64,000 nt of DNA, from NCBI GenBank assembly GCA_033297205.1, contig MU859154.1:1-64000 (forward strand). Reading direction: 5' to 3'. Under the pieces are notes generated by a model. That model saw nothing but the letters and a program-made list of their open reading frames with translations. It was not told the origin of the DNA and did not search any database. Position numbers and translations under genes: made by a program. The stretch comes from Pseudoneurospora amorphoporcata (lineage: Eukaryota; Ascomycota; Sordariomycetes; Sordariales; Sordariaceae). Position 1 is the first letter of the stretch. Each line of letters starts with the position of its first letter. Below, one piece after another: positions 21,589 through 34,573 of this stretch.

Positions 21589-24500
21589 TTTTGCTGATTT
21601 GTTGGAATCGCTTGGAGAGAAGGTTGGGAGTCTGTGGTGATATGAGATTAGATGAGTGTAAGAGAATGCTGGGACAAACTTAGCCGCCCAGACAAAAAGC
21701 AGAAATAAGGATCGTGGTGAGGGAAGGTTAAGGATCGACAGTTGCGACGTTCGCAAAGTTGTTGAAGAGGATGAAGATTGGAAAAGCCAACGAAAAGTGC
21801 AATCATGCTCATGCAGGCGAGAAAACAATTTTCGTTTTCCCCATGTCCCCCGGGACATCGACCCTATGCAGGACCCTCTCCTCGGGTACGGGTCATCACG
21901 CGGGACCGCCTTTGTTTGCGAAAACAAAGTGCTTGTGTGCCATGGGATGAACGAGGGGCGAACCATCAAGAACAAGGTGGGTATGATAGGGCTGAACAAT
22001 CACGTACCTCGAGTTGTAGCCGATGTTGTTGACTGGGGTATTTTTTTTCTCAAACGGGCGGACCCTTGAGTTGATGGATGGAATATCTGGGGTGTTATGT
22101 AGTCAGATCCAGCTGGTGGCAGCGCTGCTGTTGCCGATAATCGATATCCTTCAAGGACGTCGGTTGTGATCGTGTGCTCGAGTGAGCTTTGGGTGAGACA
22201 AGAACTGGGTCGGTTGTCGGAAATCGAAAAGCCGGCTGGTTTCTCTTTCTCCGAGAAGGCGACTCAGAAAGACGGACTGTCAGGTCGAGGGAGTGACAAA
22301 GTCGAGAAACAGAGAATGTTGCTTGGCAGCCTGTCTCGATCGGGGTCCACGAAAGGTCACCACAAGCACGAGGTCGAGCGTCGGATCAAGGTAGGTTTCA
22401 GAGGACAACGCCGTCGTCCAAAGAAATCCAGAAATGAGCGTGGAGGGTCGGGGGGGGGGGGGGGGTGGGAAAGGAATGTAAGGCGGGCAAATACCAGGCC
22501 GGTGGGTTAGGTTCGAAGAGTGAACGAAAGTGGGTTGACGAATGTAGACCAAGCTGAGCCTGATGAAGTTCTCGTGAGAGAGAAAAGAAGAGAAGGCGGG
22601 GTGGCGAAGAGAATATTTAAGAGAATGGAAGGTAGAAGCCGCGACTGGGGGGGTGCAGAAGAAAAGAGATGGGATGCGGAAGTGTGGGCGGAAGGAAGGT
22701 ACTCTGCACAGTGGGTGAGTGGGAGCCTGACAGGCAGGTGGTACCTTAGTAAGGCGGGAAGAGCTGATGGCAGGTAGGTGGATCGACTGTTTGTTATCAC
22801 GTCAACCCCGGCAAGGCGACGGAGCTAACGGACGGGACCCTGGGTTAAGATGGAAAGAGCGCCGTCGGGTATTAGGGTAAAGCGAGGGCTTCGCAGTGAC
22901 CGCGGTGACCGTCAAATCCCAGCAAGTTGGTCCTGGCCCGTTTGACTACTCGACCGAGTCGACCCCCTTGATCAAACTGCCGCTGGTTTTTCGGATTTCA
23001 GGCACGGCGGGGGTTTGAGGGGGGGTACAAGGTACCTTGCGGGGCGTTAATTTGGTCGCAAAATGGGGCAGACGTCACCAGTGATCAGTCTGACAGTGTA
23101 GACAAGTGACGGCAATGATATGGTGATCCACCGAGTGTGATTCTCTTCATCAACAATTTGAGAAATGAAATGTCGGACATCACACAAGGCACATAGTCGC
23201 GAGAAACCGTCATCGGCACACAAAAAGCCGTCGAAAGAAGCTAGGAAGCCGGTCAAAGTGGCAACTGAGGCCTGGGGCAAAGAAGACTTCATATACTACA
23301 ATGCCCATCTGCTCATATAGCGTTCATTCAGTGTGAGAGATTATCCGTCATTTGTCATGGCTGCACATGTGTAGCTTCGTGTAAAAGGTTGCGGTGGATG
23401 GCCATTCTCACCCGGCAGCAGTGCGGGTATCTAGGCTGCGAATCGTCAGCGATGGAATGGATGCAAGTGGTTGACAGCAACTTACCTGACAAAGGAAGGT
23501 ATTCTGATCCCAGGGTGAATCCCCCAGACATAGATTTCTTCAGATGCAACAAACGATGCTGACCCGGGGCCGGTAATTGGTTCGTCTTCCCCGAAGCTGC
23601 TAAACGCTCACAGTTCGTCCCATGTGTCTGGGAAAGGCGGATGACGCTCCGTCTTTGGCCTGTCCGTTCGCTTGTGCGCTTTTTGATGAGACGACCTGAC
23701 CCAGACACTCCCGACTCGCTTCGACGCGGTCCACGGGTGGGATTCGCCCTCGTTCTCGACTTCATCTTCTGCGCATCGCAGGACACCAGTACCTACCTAC
23801 AGTAGTGTATGTAACAGCGGCGCGGGGTTGGCCCTTGCTGGCCCAAGGTGGTTCCTGCTTTTTGCTGCTCCACGAGCCGCCCCTTGGGGCAGTTGAGGTT
23901 GTTTCCTGATCCCGGTCGTCGTCATGTACCTGCAGGAAGAAGTGGGGCTCTCTGCGGCGTGTCGGAATGGCACGACAGGGGTTTTCACGCTGAAACGGCG
24001 CTAATTTCGATCTATCCCCACTCCAATTGAACTCTTTCCCTTCTCCTCGTTGATATCTTTCCGCTTGTTGCTAAGGTGATGGGCTTGTTTCCATAAGGTG
24101 CCCAGATATTCGTGATACCCGCCTTTCAATATCCAAAGGCACCATATGGCATCTGCGCCGTTCTTGGTGAGTGGTAAAGACTGCGATTGATCTGCAGCGG
24201 AAAATACCAAGCATCAAAAGCCGTGTACGTGCGTACCAAGATTCATCTCACGATCAAACTGGAAAGGCGGAAGTACCGTGTGAACTCTTTTTTTTTTTCC
24301 TTTTTTTTTTTCGCATCCAGGATATGAGCCGCTCGTCCGCATGTTGCACTGCATCGCTTGACGCATAGTACAGTCAGCTTCCTAAGATGCTCGGATGCTT
24401 CTCTCCTCAAAATAGTAAGCATCATACATATGCGACATTCACGAGGACCGCCGCCGCCATTCATAGGACTTGTTTTGGCATAATATCTATTTATTCTGAG

Positions 24501-27500
24501 CACAAGTAAATTCCCCGCATTCCACTTTGGATGTACTTTTCTCCAATCATCTTCACCACCTATCCTCTGCCACCTTGATGACCTATCCCTATTAGTCGAT
24601 GGTCGATAATGTTCAAAATTTTCCGAGATCAACATCATCTCAGCTATATCCGTTCCTTTTCGCATCATTTTTACAAGTCTTTCTTCCCCACCAACATCGC
24701 AAACCTGCATGATCGATTATCATCACACTCGTTCGACTGGACGATCCGGAGTCAGATACGTATGGGTCTGTTCTGGGGAACCTTAGGTGCCCCCGTTCAC
24801 CGCACCTGGCGGTCGTGTTCGCATTTTGAACCCCTATCCATCTTGCCCGGTTGGAGAGAGGCACACGATGCGCTTCTCCTGCTTTGTTGTTTCAGATCCT
24901 ACCGCCATTCAACCGGCTCCGCCAATTGGATGAAACGACGAAGACTCCCACTCAAGCGGGTTACGTTCTTGGCTTTTACACTAGACAAAGCAAGAAGGTA
25001 ATTCCCAGGACAATGGGTCCTCATGCCCCATGTCAACTTCATCCTGTCTTGTCCAATGTGCCCGTCGTGGAGTTTGATCTTCCCTCAGAGGAGGTTCCAG
25101 AACACAAGAGTCATGCACAGGCCCTTGATCAAGTGCTTGGATACCCACATACAACTAACAAAAAAGTTCGCAGCATCCTTCGAGGGAAAAAAAAAAAAAA
25201 GAAAAAAAACCGAAGAAAAGACCAACTCGCATGCAAGTACGGAGATGAGGACTTCAAAGTGCGAAACTCGAAAACAACTCGTATTCAATACATTCCGTTA
25301 TACTCCACAGCCTTGATATCACCACATGGCTCTTTATGAATCTTGAACAGAAACCGGCTGAACGGATGCTTACAGGATCACGAAAACGCCCCCCACTGAT
25401 CTCAGATAAGTCTTGTAGGCCCCGACTTGAATACAATAGACGGTGTGGATAGTTTGATGGGAGCACACAGTCTACGAGATCAAGCCGATATCGCGCATTC
25501 CGTCCATCCATTGGGCCGAACACTGTCCGCAGTTCGACCTGCTGGATTGAATTGTGGTGTCGAACTACGCCTCCTCTTCCCACTTCCCCGGCCCTCGACA
25601 AGTATTTTCTGGAAAGGAGCAGGCATTTGTCGCTTAGAGGTCATGTCTCACAACACTTCCTCTCGTCCTCCGCTTCGGGCAAGTGCTGCGTCGGAGTCCA
25701 CAGTAAACTGAAGAGAATTCCTCAGCGGCCATGCGCAGGAACTGTTGCCACTCAAGAGCCATTACTCGTCAGTCGAGTAGAGTGGGGGAAGACAGGGCGA
25801 ACCGAGCCTTGACGAGTACGCTCCTTGTTTGGCCACAATTATTGAAGGTAGGACTGCGGTGCCTTGGTATTATTCCGATGCCACTGCCTGGAAAAGTCTT
25901 TATCCACCAAGATAAAGATGTGCAAATATGCCAAGCGGCAGTCTGTCTCCTCCCGAAACATGGTGTCTCTAAACTCCTTGACCGCAGGCGAAATTTGCAA
26001 ATGGGAGCCTCACCTGAACATTTCTGAGCTCATACAAGCAAGCCACTATGACAATGCCGAGGCCGCCGCTTACGCTTTCTGTTTCTTGACTGAGAAATGG
26101 CAGCAGGTTGCTTTGAAATTGCTGACGACCCTTGGCTGGAGAGAAAGGCATATCGCCCTGGCAGATGTGACTCCCACGTGCTCATCATGCTGTTAAGCGT
26201 GCTACTACCGCAGGATTGGCAGTTCAATATAATTCGGCTGGACCTGCATATCGACACCCTTCCGACGCCCTCATATGGAACAACGCGACGGCTACCTGCT
26301 TCCAGATCCGCTCTTACCCCGCCTGCAAAAGCTGTATTCTGCTGATGATAGGGGAGTATGAACAAATAAGTATGCAACAAGACGCTTTTGCTCGAGCACC
26401 TTGCCAGAAATTCGAATACAGAGCACCTACAATGCGCCCTGTCGGTATTGCCATGATGCACACGGGAGAAATACATCACGTCTCCGACTTTTCCTACTTT
26501 GGTTCCAGGGCCCGTCTGTCTGTCTGCGGATCCCTCTCTCTGTCCATCCATCTGCAGCCCCTGGACGTCAAGAGATGGCACATCCGTCTAAACTTTCATG
26601 TTGGAGAATAAACTCTCCGAAGACCTACCTGGGCTACAGTACATGTCCAGTCAGTCGTACGTAGGCTGTGTATGGTTAAATGGCCGGAAACAGCAAAAGC
26701 CGGTAGAAGACACTTTCTTCTGGGCCCCATAGAATATCCGTTTCGCCGATGATTGATTCTCTTTCTGAGTTCATGTCCCGGTACTTTTGTGCCTGCGCAG
26801 AGATGGAAAGGGGTGAGGTAAGTGAGCGAAGGGACACAGAAGGAAGGGATGGATCCCTTGTATTCTACCGCAGAATTCTTTCCTATTTCTACTGTACAGG
26901 ATGTACAAAGACTGACAAGACTGGCTGACAGTGACGAGTGGCCAGGCAGGGCAAGTGACAGACAACAGGCTTCAGGCAAAGTAGGCTACACCAAAAGCCC
27001 TTCATGAACATTACGCATTGCTCACCTGCTGGATCTATGGAAACAGAACGGTCAATGAAAAGGGTGTTAAGCGAGACCTAAAAACAGTGATGACGGAAGG
27101 ACTGGACCCCAAAACAACCCATCATGACAAAATCATCGTCCTTCAACAGCCATCATTCTGAGAATGGCCGTATGTAATTGCTCCATTGTATATGGGTCGT
27201 GGTGTCACAGACTCTCAGTGTCCCACGCCCCCGAAACCGCAGCGAAGAAAGACACTTTAGACACTGATATCCCTCAGCCCCGGGCTCTGTTCGAAACAAC
27301 AAGGCGGAGGTTTGCCTTGTTCTATCTGGTTGTAACACGTTCTCACTTCCCCAAAGCGAGACCGGACAAGGGCCTTAGTTACCCGCAAAAGAGAAGACAG
27401 TGAGTGGCACTGGCACGCTGGGGGTTGGTTGATGTGTGGCGCTCAATCAGGAGGTTGATGATAATGCTAGACAAAAATGTCAAGAAGTACTAGATCATTG

Positions 27501-30388
27501 ATGATAGATGATAGTAGTTGTTGGACGGACAAATACCAATACTCAGTCCTAGACTTGGTTCCAACTAACGATATTCAAATTGCCTCGCTCGCACTCACTC
27601 CCCAAACCGTTCTAATTCCTTCCTTCCTTTATCTGGCTTGATTGAAATCACCACATCAATCACAACAACAAAGAAGATGAAGAAGAAGAAAAAAAGAAGA
27701 AAAAAAACCAACGAGGAGGAAAACGATGCACAGAAAAGAAAAGAAAAGGAGGGGTGGACTTACAGCTGGTAATCTGATTCGAACGCACAGCGTGCACGGT
27801 AGTCGGGGGCAAGGACGGAAGGAAGGGGGATAGTTACCGACTACCGTGAGCGCTGCACCATCTTACCAGCATGCCACGGAAGGAACGACGCGGGAAGTAA
27901 TACATATACTACCTTAGTCAGGACTAGAATCGTCCCCTTGACTTTAGCCCAGACGAGTACCGTGAAGGAAAGAAAATTCGGGATGGAGGAGGGACGGGCG
28001 GGAGCGACTGGAGAATGGAAGATGTCATAAACCTAGATACATGCTTGCCTGATCAGCTCGTCCATGATTTACGTTCATCAGCTGTTCTATCGTCTATGTG
28101 ATGAACACCTATTATGAGAAGCAGAATGACACTTTGCCACTCCTTCTTTAACCAAATGCACTCAGCCCATCCCGACAAACGCCTTTTACATTTCCTTAGA
28201 ATAGTATCTAGCTTTTCAGTTCTCCTTTGTCGCCTAAAACTACCATCCCACAAAACCATCTCCTACCCCTAGTCTCAGTATTAACCTCCACTTTTCCTTC
28301 CACTCTCACTGGGAAATAAGATAGATAGGTAATTGACAAATCCAGCTGACGAATGAGGCGCATCGCAAGCCCGCACTCCAAAGCCAAACGCCGAGAAGCT
28401 GATTGTCCCAAGAGATGATATGATAAACGATGTCTTATCTCCTGATACAGCCGCGTGTTGAGACATGTGCTCACTGCCAAGGGCAAATGCTCAGACGCGG
28501 ATAGGAGTGTCTCGCACACCAACGTTTTATTTTTTTTTTTTATCTTTTTACGCTGCCGCTGAGTTCCAGGTTACTACCTTCTTAGTTAGTTTGTCTTCTC
28601 TCCTGATTATCTTGATGGAAACTGTATAGTCAAGAAAGCGGCTCTGAGTGTCGAAATCGCATGCGATTTTCTATATGGACACTTCGAACGTCTGGAGTTG
28701 AAGCCGACTCAAGGAAGAGCATTGGAGCTCACTCACTCATGTAATTGCATCATCTAACCGCTGAATTTGATACGTAGAAGCACATACATTGCAACCACTC
28801 ACTTGAGCTTGCCTATCGATATTTTCGAGTCATCAGCAGCAGTCACGTAGCTAGACGTAGGTAGCTGTCAGCGTAGGTCGGTGTTAAGGTTGAGGACTGC
28901 CTACCTGCTGGTCAATGACTATCTGTCAAATGTCATCATCCGCCAACTTTGCAGGCCTGAGGAGTCCATCCACTCGGCATATCCTCACCCGTTTGGTTTC
29001 CCAAGAGCCACGTAACACTTCACGAATGTCAGTGTCCCTCTCTGCCTTGCCCTGGTTACTCCCGTTACCGCTACACCATTATTTGCCATGAGAATTATCT
29101 TGAACCCTCGTGCCATCCAACACTGGCAGCCGGTTCTGGCTCTCTGTACAATCTAATGCTGGTTTGTTTGTTAGTTTGGTACTTCAGCATACCGGACGAG
29201 ATTAATCCTAAAGTGTCACAAACCTCACGAGGATAAAATGTAAGGACTAGGTACGAATTAGAAAGGCATATACAAGGTATTATCACGCTGTAGCTGTAGA
29301 TCGAAACAGTACAATTAGATATCTAAACACCTAGGAAGGTTGGCCAGAGGTCTCGAGCTAACAAACAAACCAGTATTGAACTGTATGGCTCAAGCAGTCT
29401 ATGATGCAATAAGCGGCCATGATGTTATTCTCGAGAGCCTGTGTTCTCACTTTTTTGGAAGGATGGTAAGGGGTTATCAGAGCATGGTTGATGTCATAAT
29501 ATTGTTCCTGTTCTCAGTCAGACTCAGACAGAAGACCGAGGTGAGACCCGGAGAAAACCCTGCAAAGGTGTAGCCTTATGATGGCAACGAGTACAATGAA
29601 CTACTCACTAGAGTACGTAAAACAGTTGAGGCCCTAGGGGGAACCAACGTCAAGGTGTGAGGAGAAGCAATGTCAGAGTCGGGTAAGCCCGGATAGTGAT
29701 GGCACAGACACAGGCACAGTAAGGTGAGACCACCGCGTTGCCCGAGAGAGGAAGGAACAGAATGGGATATGTAAGCAAGGGCTTACCGTGGCAATCGCTG
29801 CGCCGTTCGCTGTACTCGTGTCCGTAGGACAACCTGAGTACCCTGTGAAATAGAATGTCTGTCAAAACGTAGTCTAGAGGTCATGTGTACGACGAAGCTG
29901 TCAGTTGTCGGTCCTGTTGAGGCAGGACACTTCTTCTTTTGGGCCCCGACTGAATCCTGAAACCATCAATGACATACGTACCTCGAGAGTTGTTTCCATG
30001 ATCTTGTGGACGGAAGGTGAAATAAGCGTATGTACAAGGTACTACTGTTCAGTTCGTAACCTTCCCTCACCCCATTTGCTGCCCCTTGCGCAATATCATT
30101 TGAAGACACAAGGAATGCCAGCCTACACAGACGACGCCCTCTTGCTATCCTCAAACGCTTGCTTTGCATTGTCTATTCTTCACCAGAAGGTCCTAGGAGG
30201 GTATGTAGAGGTTATGATCATTACCATACCGATCCATTCTTCACTAACACCCATACCGTCTTTCTGGGCAACATCTTTCACCCTTGGCAAATTCTCCTTG
30301 CAGTTCTGTTCTTCCTGCTAAGTCCTGTTGTTCTGCCAGGTTTCCCTTCCTGCTTCCCTTTCACTCCTGCCTGCATTCTTCTCGTGCT
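21589..30388. other. 8.8 kb gene-poor stretch
   Basis: No protein family is recognisable across this span on either strand. Open frames reach about 180 codons (26030-26581 minus) but overlap frames of similar size on the other strand. Features seen: a run of 16 G at 22450-22465; A-rich tracts at 25186-25210 and 27676-27710; a 19-base inverted repeat at 27788-27855. Base composition resembles the other intergenic regions, not the RIP-mutated block. It could contain non-coding transcripts, long untranslated regions of the flanking genes, or decayed sequence. Confidence 0.5.
27788..27855. repeat. Imperfect inverted repeat (19-base arms)
   Basis: CAGCGTGCACGGTAGTCGG at 27788-27806 pairs with CCGACTACCGTGAGCGCTG at 27837-27855, matching at 17 of 19 positions, with a 30-base purine-rich loop. 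It could be a hairpin in a transcript, a dyad for a DNA-binding protein, or a foldback remnant. Confidence 0.65.
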
Positions 30389-31419
30389 TTACGACGATGA
30401 CGAGGCAGCAGCTGGTGCCTTGTTGTCACTAGGGGGAACGAAGACCTCGGCGGAACGGGGGATAGGCCAATGGGCATAGATCATCTGCTTCCTGAGGTGC
30501 ACGGGTGTGACGTTGGGAGGTTGATCGGGGATTTCCTTCTTGAGACCCTTTTTGGTGGGAAAAGATTTGGTAAGTTATCGCACAAGGATATTTGGGATGA
30601 ACATGTGGTGGGCGAGTGAGCGAGTGAGATCGATGATATCTTGTAGAGTAAGAACAATAATAGGTAGAGCCCGAAATATCTTGTTCGAGTCATGCACTGG
30701 TACCATGCGGATCTGATCGGGTTGGTGATGGATGAAAGGTCACGTACCAAGTTCTCAAACACACACTTGTTCAGCTTCCACTCGGCAGGACGGCATTGCC
30801 AGAGCTGCTGGTTGTTGTCCTCAAGGCATGTCCAGTGCTTGCGGAACTCTTCCAGGCATGACTTGTTGATGTCGGCGATACTGCGACAGAGGTTCGACCC
30901 CGTATCCATGTTAGCCAAAGTGTCTCCACAATGTTCCCCATACTCCTTATCCACGACATGACTCTCTCCCCAGGTCTTTTATATATTCCACCACCAAACC
31001 TTCCATCGGGAACACTTACACGCTCCGGGCGCATCTGGTAACCCTTCGGCCCTCCCTCAAACACTCAAACTCGCCCTTTCCGGGGTTCTCGTTCTTGCAC
31101 TGCATGAAATCATCGTTGTATTCGCGGCACCGGGCTCCGATGAAGAAGGCGGCCGACATAAGCGGGGCAGAACTGGCACCGAGCTCCTTGACCTTGGGGA
31201 TCGAGTCCGGCAAGGGGGTGGTGTCGTAAAGGACTTGCTGATTGAAGCTGTGATATGGGATGATGGTCAGCTCCTCGTAAATGGAGAACGTCTCTAGGGA
31301 TTGATGGGGTCGCAATTGCAGTCGCCGTCGCCAGCTGGGCAATCGCGAAACATGCCAATTGCTCCCCTGCAGCTGGGCCTAAGCTGGGGGGTCACATACT
31401 GGGGAATCCGAGAAGCCAT
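30389..31419 (-). CDS. nuo20.8: Complex I 20.8 kDa subunit (NDUFA8 type)
   Basis: Accessory subunit of mitochondrial NADH:ubiquinone oxidoreductase on the intermembrane-space side, homologous to NDUFA8/PGIV. Four exons on the minus strand (31419-31400, 31247-31020, 30880-30748, 30547-30389) give 179 residues, matching the 20.8 kDa subunit. Exon 1 encodes only MASRIP plus two bases, and the join restores MASRIPHFNQQ. Four CX9C motifs are visible: CREYNDDFMQC, CLREGRRVTRC, CLEEFRKHWTC and CRPAEWKLNKC. They form the two CHCH hairpins that are oxidised by the Mia40 import route. There is no cleavable presequence, as expected for that route. The acceptor of the last exon is AAG, which is less common. 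It lies divergent to nup57, sharing a 640-base promoter. Confidence 0.95.
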
Positions 31420-32057
31420 CTTGTCGGTTCAGGCGAGCCTGTCGTTGATCGCAAAGCAATAATTCGAAGCTTCAAGGCAGGTTTTGGACGGGTAGCTTGG
31501 TGATGGTGTCGTAACCTCTTGCCGCGCTATGGCCTGGCTGTGCGAGGGCCGTGACTGATTGCTCTTGATTGGCTGGTGAGGCTGGCAGAGGTCAAGTGGA
31601 AGTCTTGGCGTTCATTGCCCGCCGGCTCACCTTCCAGCGACCTCGGTGAGCCGCAACAGACCTGACGCGCTAGAACCGACCAGAGGAGCTTTGACCTGAG
31701 AGCCAGAAGTGGGCGCGGCCCGTCGTCTGGCTGTTAACGTACAACCCCGTAAATTTCTACACCAAGAATTGCCTAGCAACGACGGCTTTGCGAATCGCGA
31801 CAACCTTGTTTCCCGGCTTAGTATCTGATATAACAACCTCTTCGATTATCCTAGCCAAAGTCGAACTTGATCGCCTGCCTATCAGCTTCGACTACGACCG
31901 CGTTTTAGTGGACCAATTCATCCAACCTCTGCCGTGAATCCCCATTGTCGCTTTTGTTTTATTTCACAAGCTTCAGCTGTTTCCATCCGCACGCGCCGTC
32001 TCCCTCTTTGCGCGCTCTACGACATAAATTTCGCAACTACACGAGACTACCGACACC
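31420..32057. promoter_or_regulatory. Divergent promoter, complex I 20.8 kDa / Nup57
   Basis: 638 bases between two divergent starts. It should carry both promoters. No gene is seen. The sequence before 32058 (GACACC) is a normal fungal start context. Confidence 0.55.
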
Positions 32058-32231
32058 ATGAGTTTATTCGGTACAACCCAGCCGCAGGGCCAATCCCTTT
32101 TCGGTGCTCCCCAGCAAGGCACTTCGTTGTTCGGGCAAACGGTAAGCCCATCCCTCTGCCATCTTCCGTCGGAATGTGTTTGGAGCAAGCGCAAGCTGAA
32201 TGGAACCGAATGCTGACGTGCCGGATTCAAA

Positions 32232-32266
<35 letters not shown>

Positions 32267-33318
32267 ACAACAACCGACCGCCTCCATCCTCGGCCAGGCG
32301 CCCCAGAACCAGCAGTTGGGCAGCTCTCTATGGCAACCCGGAAGCCAGACAACTTGTACGTTGCGCCCATAGCTACCTTCAGGCAATCCGTCGATTTGCT
32401 ACCGTTGCCGAATCCTTCACACATGCCACCTTTCACAAACCCCGATGACAAGATGGACAAAAACCTTGCAATGTTTGCTAACCTCCGACTGCGTGCAGAC
32501 CAGAAGCCGATCCCGGAGCAGATCCAAGTCATCACCCAGAAATGGGACCCAACCAACCCCAACTGCGCCTTCAAGACGTACCTATACAACAAGGTCGATG
32601 AGCACGCCGCTCCGCTCTACCAGCCCGGACCGAACGACGACCCCAAGGAATGGGAAGAGGCTCTCGCGAAGAAGCCAGCGCCGAACTACATCCCCGTGCT
32701 ATGCGCTGGTTTCCCCGCCATCGTCGCGCGCCTGCTCCTCCAACGGCGCGTGATCACCGAGTTCAACAACAAGCTGCACGCCATCAACGCCAGCCTGGAC
32801 GAGATCCTGTCGCGCCACGACCTCGAACACTCGGTGCGCGCGCTCAAGGCGAGGAGGAGGCACGCGGAGCTGAGCAAGCGGTGCTTGGCGCTGGCGTCGC
32901 GGGTGCAGGTGCTGCGCAACAGGGGGTACGCGCTGAGCAGCGACGAGGACGAGCTCAAGCAGAAGCTGGCCAAGATCGACAAGAACATCCAGGACCCGGC
33001 GCTGAGCGCGCGCATGGAGGAACTCTGGAGCAGGCTGATCATCTTGAGGGGATATGCGGACAATTTGAAGGATGAGGTCAACAAGCCGGGCTTTGCGGAG
33101 AGCGATGGACTTGGTGAGGAGATTGAGGCGAAGGCGAAGAAGGTTTGTGCCTCTATGCTGGCATGCCCTGATCCTGTTCAACTGATGCTAACTTGAACAC
33201 GCAGATCCTCGAGGATTACGAGAAGCAGCTTCAGCACCTCAAAAAGCAGGTCGATGAAGCCAGGAAGGATTATGATGACTGGGAGAAGGAACATCAGCCT
33301 TCTCCGGCGCCCATGTAA
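32058..33318 (+). CDS. nup57: Nucleoporin Nup57 (Nup54 type)
   Basis: FG nucleoporin of the central channel, partner of Nsp1 and Nup49 (metazoan Nup62-Nup54-Nup58). Four exons (32058-32141, 32235-32355, 32499-33142, 33205-33318) give 320 residues. The N terminus has FG-type repeats MSLFG, SLFGAP and SLFGQ. Exon 2 opens with a run of 13 Gln encoded by CAG/CAA, and its acceptor lies in the same CAG tract. From about residue 75 the conserved domain begins (WDPTNPNCAFKTYLYNKVDE), and long coiled coils follow up to LEDYEKQLQHLKKQVDEA. Fungal Nup57 proteins usually have more GLFG repeats; only about three SLFG units occur here, so the FG region is short. The second intron (143 bases) is the least certain: it removes a stretch that is open in frame. 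Confidence 0.9.
32235..32273 (+). repeat. CAG/CAA polyglutamine tract
   Basis: Thirteen consecutive Gln codons, CAG then CAA, start directly after the intron acceptor AAACAG. The acceptor and the first codons therefore form tandem NAG sites, and splicing could shift by multiples of three bases without losing the frame. Confidence 0.8.
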
Positions 33319-34185
33319 AGGGGAGAGTCCATGGTGGAGTAAGAGTGGTTCAAGGGGAGGAATCGATCAGAAAGTCTGGCAGGGCCACCTGAGAGCTTGG
33401 CGAGAAAACCAAGCCCGTGGCCAAAGGCTTTTAATGTGGAAAAAGATGGACAAGAATGGAACGGGATCGACTGTACAAAGCATGTATTGGCGTTCAGTGG
33501 TTTGTGTGGGAACTGGCGGTTGGAAATGAAAACACGATAACCCGTGAGGGCCTTGCGGTCACAGCACCGTAACCCCCCTATTCAAACTTGGATGCTTACA
33601 TGGAAACCGTCTAGGCAGTTATCTTACACCAATTCAAGCCGATATGCCCATTCTTTGATATGCACTTCGTGACGGATCATGCGCATTGAAAATGGGGCAT
33701 TAGTATCTCAGTTATACATCCGACCTTGGGTGCCGAAATCTACCAGCTTCAGTAACTTGTATCCTTTTACACGGGGGCAGCCCATTCTTTACTGCGAAGT
33801 GGCACGCCAGCGCCGTGACAGACTTGGGGCGATAGGCGAGGGCCACAAGTAGACGGGTTGTGACTTGTGCACATATACCGCCATCATGACCGTCCGCAAA
33901 GGTCCGTAGAAGGATTTTAAACTTGACTTGTACAATCAAATAGATAAAAGCGCTTCATGCTTCAGCCCAATGCTTCTTGACACATATCGTACAATCTGGG
34001 AAGCAAGTCCCGTCTGGCATGGGTATCATATCATCGATTCCGTGGGCCTAGCCGTGCTGCATAGATCGGGGCGGCTCAGGCAACGCAGGCCGGTTGATTC
34101 CATCTAACGTATTTGTTCACTCGATGATTGCGACTTAGGCTTCTTGTTCTTGTTCGTTGCAACTGGTGATTTATGTATGGTACAT
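33319..34185. other. Convergent 3' region, Nup57 / Tom5
   Basis: 867 bases between convergent stop codons with no credible gene on either strand. It should contain both 3' untranslated regions. Confidence 0.5.
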
Positions 34186-34573
34186 TTAGAGGACCTTGCT
34201 GACGGCGTCAATGACGAAGGGAGCTGCATAGGGTTTCTCGTTAGCTTCCATGCCAGACCAAAGGACGGGGACAGGCTTGTAGGAAGACGAACAGAGGTAG
34301 AGAGCAACGGCAGTGAAGACGGCACGCTGGATCGTGAAGGTGGCCTCGGCCTCGGCGGCCTGGAGCTCCTCGCGGGAGAGGGCAGGGGGCTGGACTGTGA
34401 ATAGTAAACAATGCCAGTCAGTATATGCATGGGTGGCCAACGAAGGCGATGTTGTGATGTTTTCTTTTATTGTTTGTTTTGTTGGGTTTCCAACGGATGG
34501 TGTTTTCTTTCTTTTCCAGGCAGGGCAAATCGACTAGTGAGTAAGAAGGGGGGCACATACATCCTCCGAACAT
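34186..34573 (-). CDS. tom5: Mitochondrial import receptor subunit Tom5
   Basis: A 50-residue tail-anchored subunit of the TOM complex that hands preproteins to the Tom40 channel in the outer mitochondrial membrane. Three short exons on the minus strand (34573-34561, 34394-34293, 34223-34186) are separated by introns of 166 and 69 bases. Both exon joins fall inside codons and restore the family sequence: MFGG-F-QPPALSREELQ and LYL-S-PFVIDAVSKVL. The cytosolic part is acidic (EELQAAEAEATF) and a single hydrophobic segment (residues about 27-44) anchors it. The gene is easily missed, because its longest open stretch reads through the second intron and yields a false insert. It is convergent with nup57 and divergent from the glycine decarboxylase gene. 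Confidence 0.95.

Noticed and set aside
21589..21999. Long N-terminal extension of the CAP protein from 21999
   Set aside because: It would place the signal peptide in the middle of the protein; the start at 21588 is correct for secretion.
23355..23786. 143-codon minus-strand frame
   Set aside because: No motif, no intron borders, overlapped by no conserved sequence I can recognise; likely chance.
25864..26611. Overlapping frames of 110 to 183 codons on both strands
   Set aside because: Frames on opposite strands compete and none has a recognisable domain.
27676..27775. Lys-rich small open frame starting MKKKKK
   Set aside because: A-rich tract only; no conservation evidence, and ends after about 30 codons.
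27755..27800. tRNA-like GTTCGAATCAG word on the minus strand
   Set aside because: Resembles a B box, but no A box, acceptor stem or anticodon arm can be folded around it.
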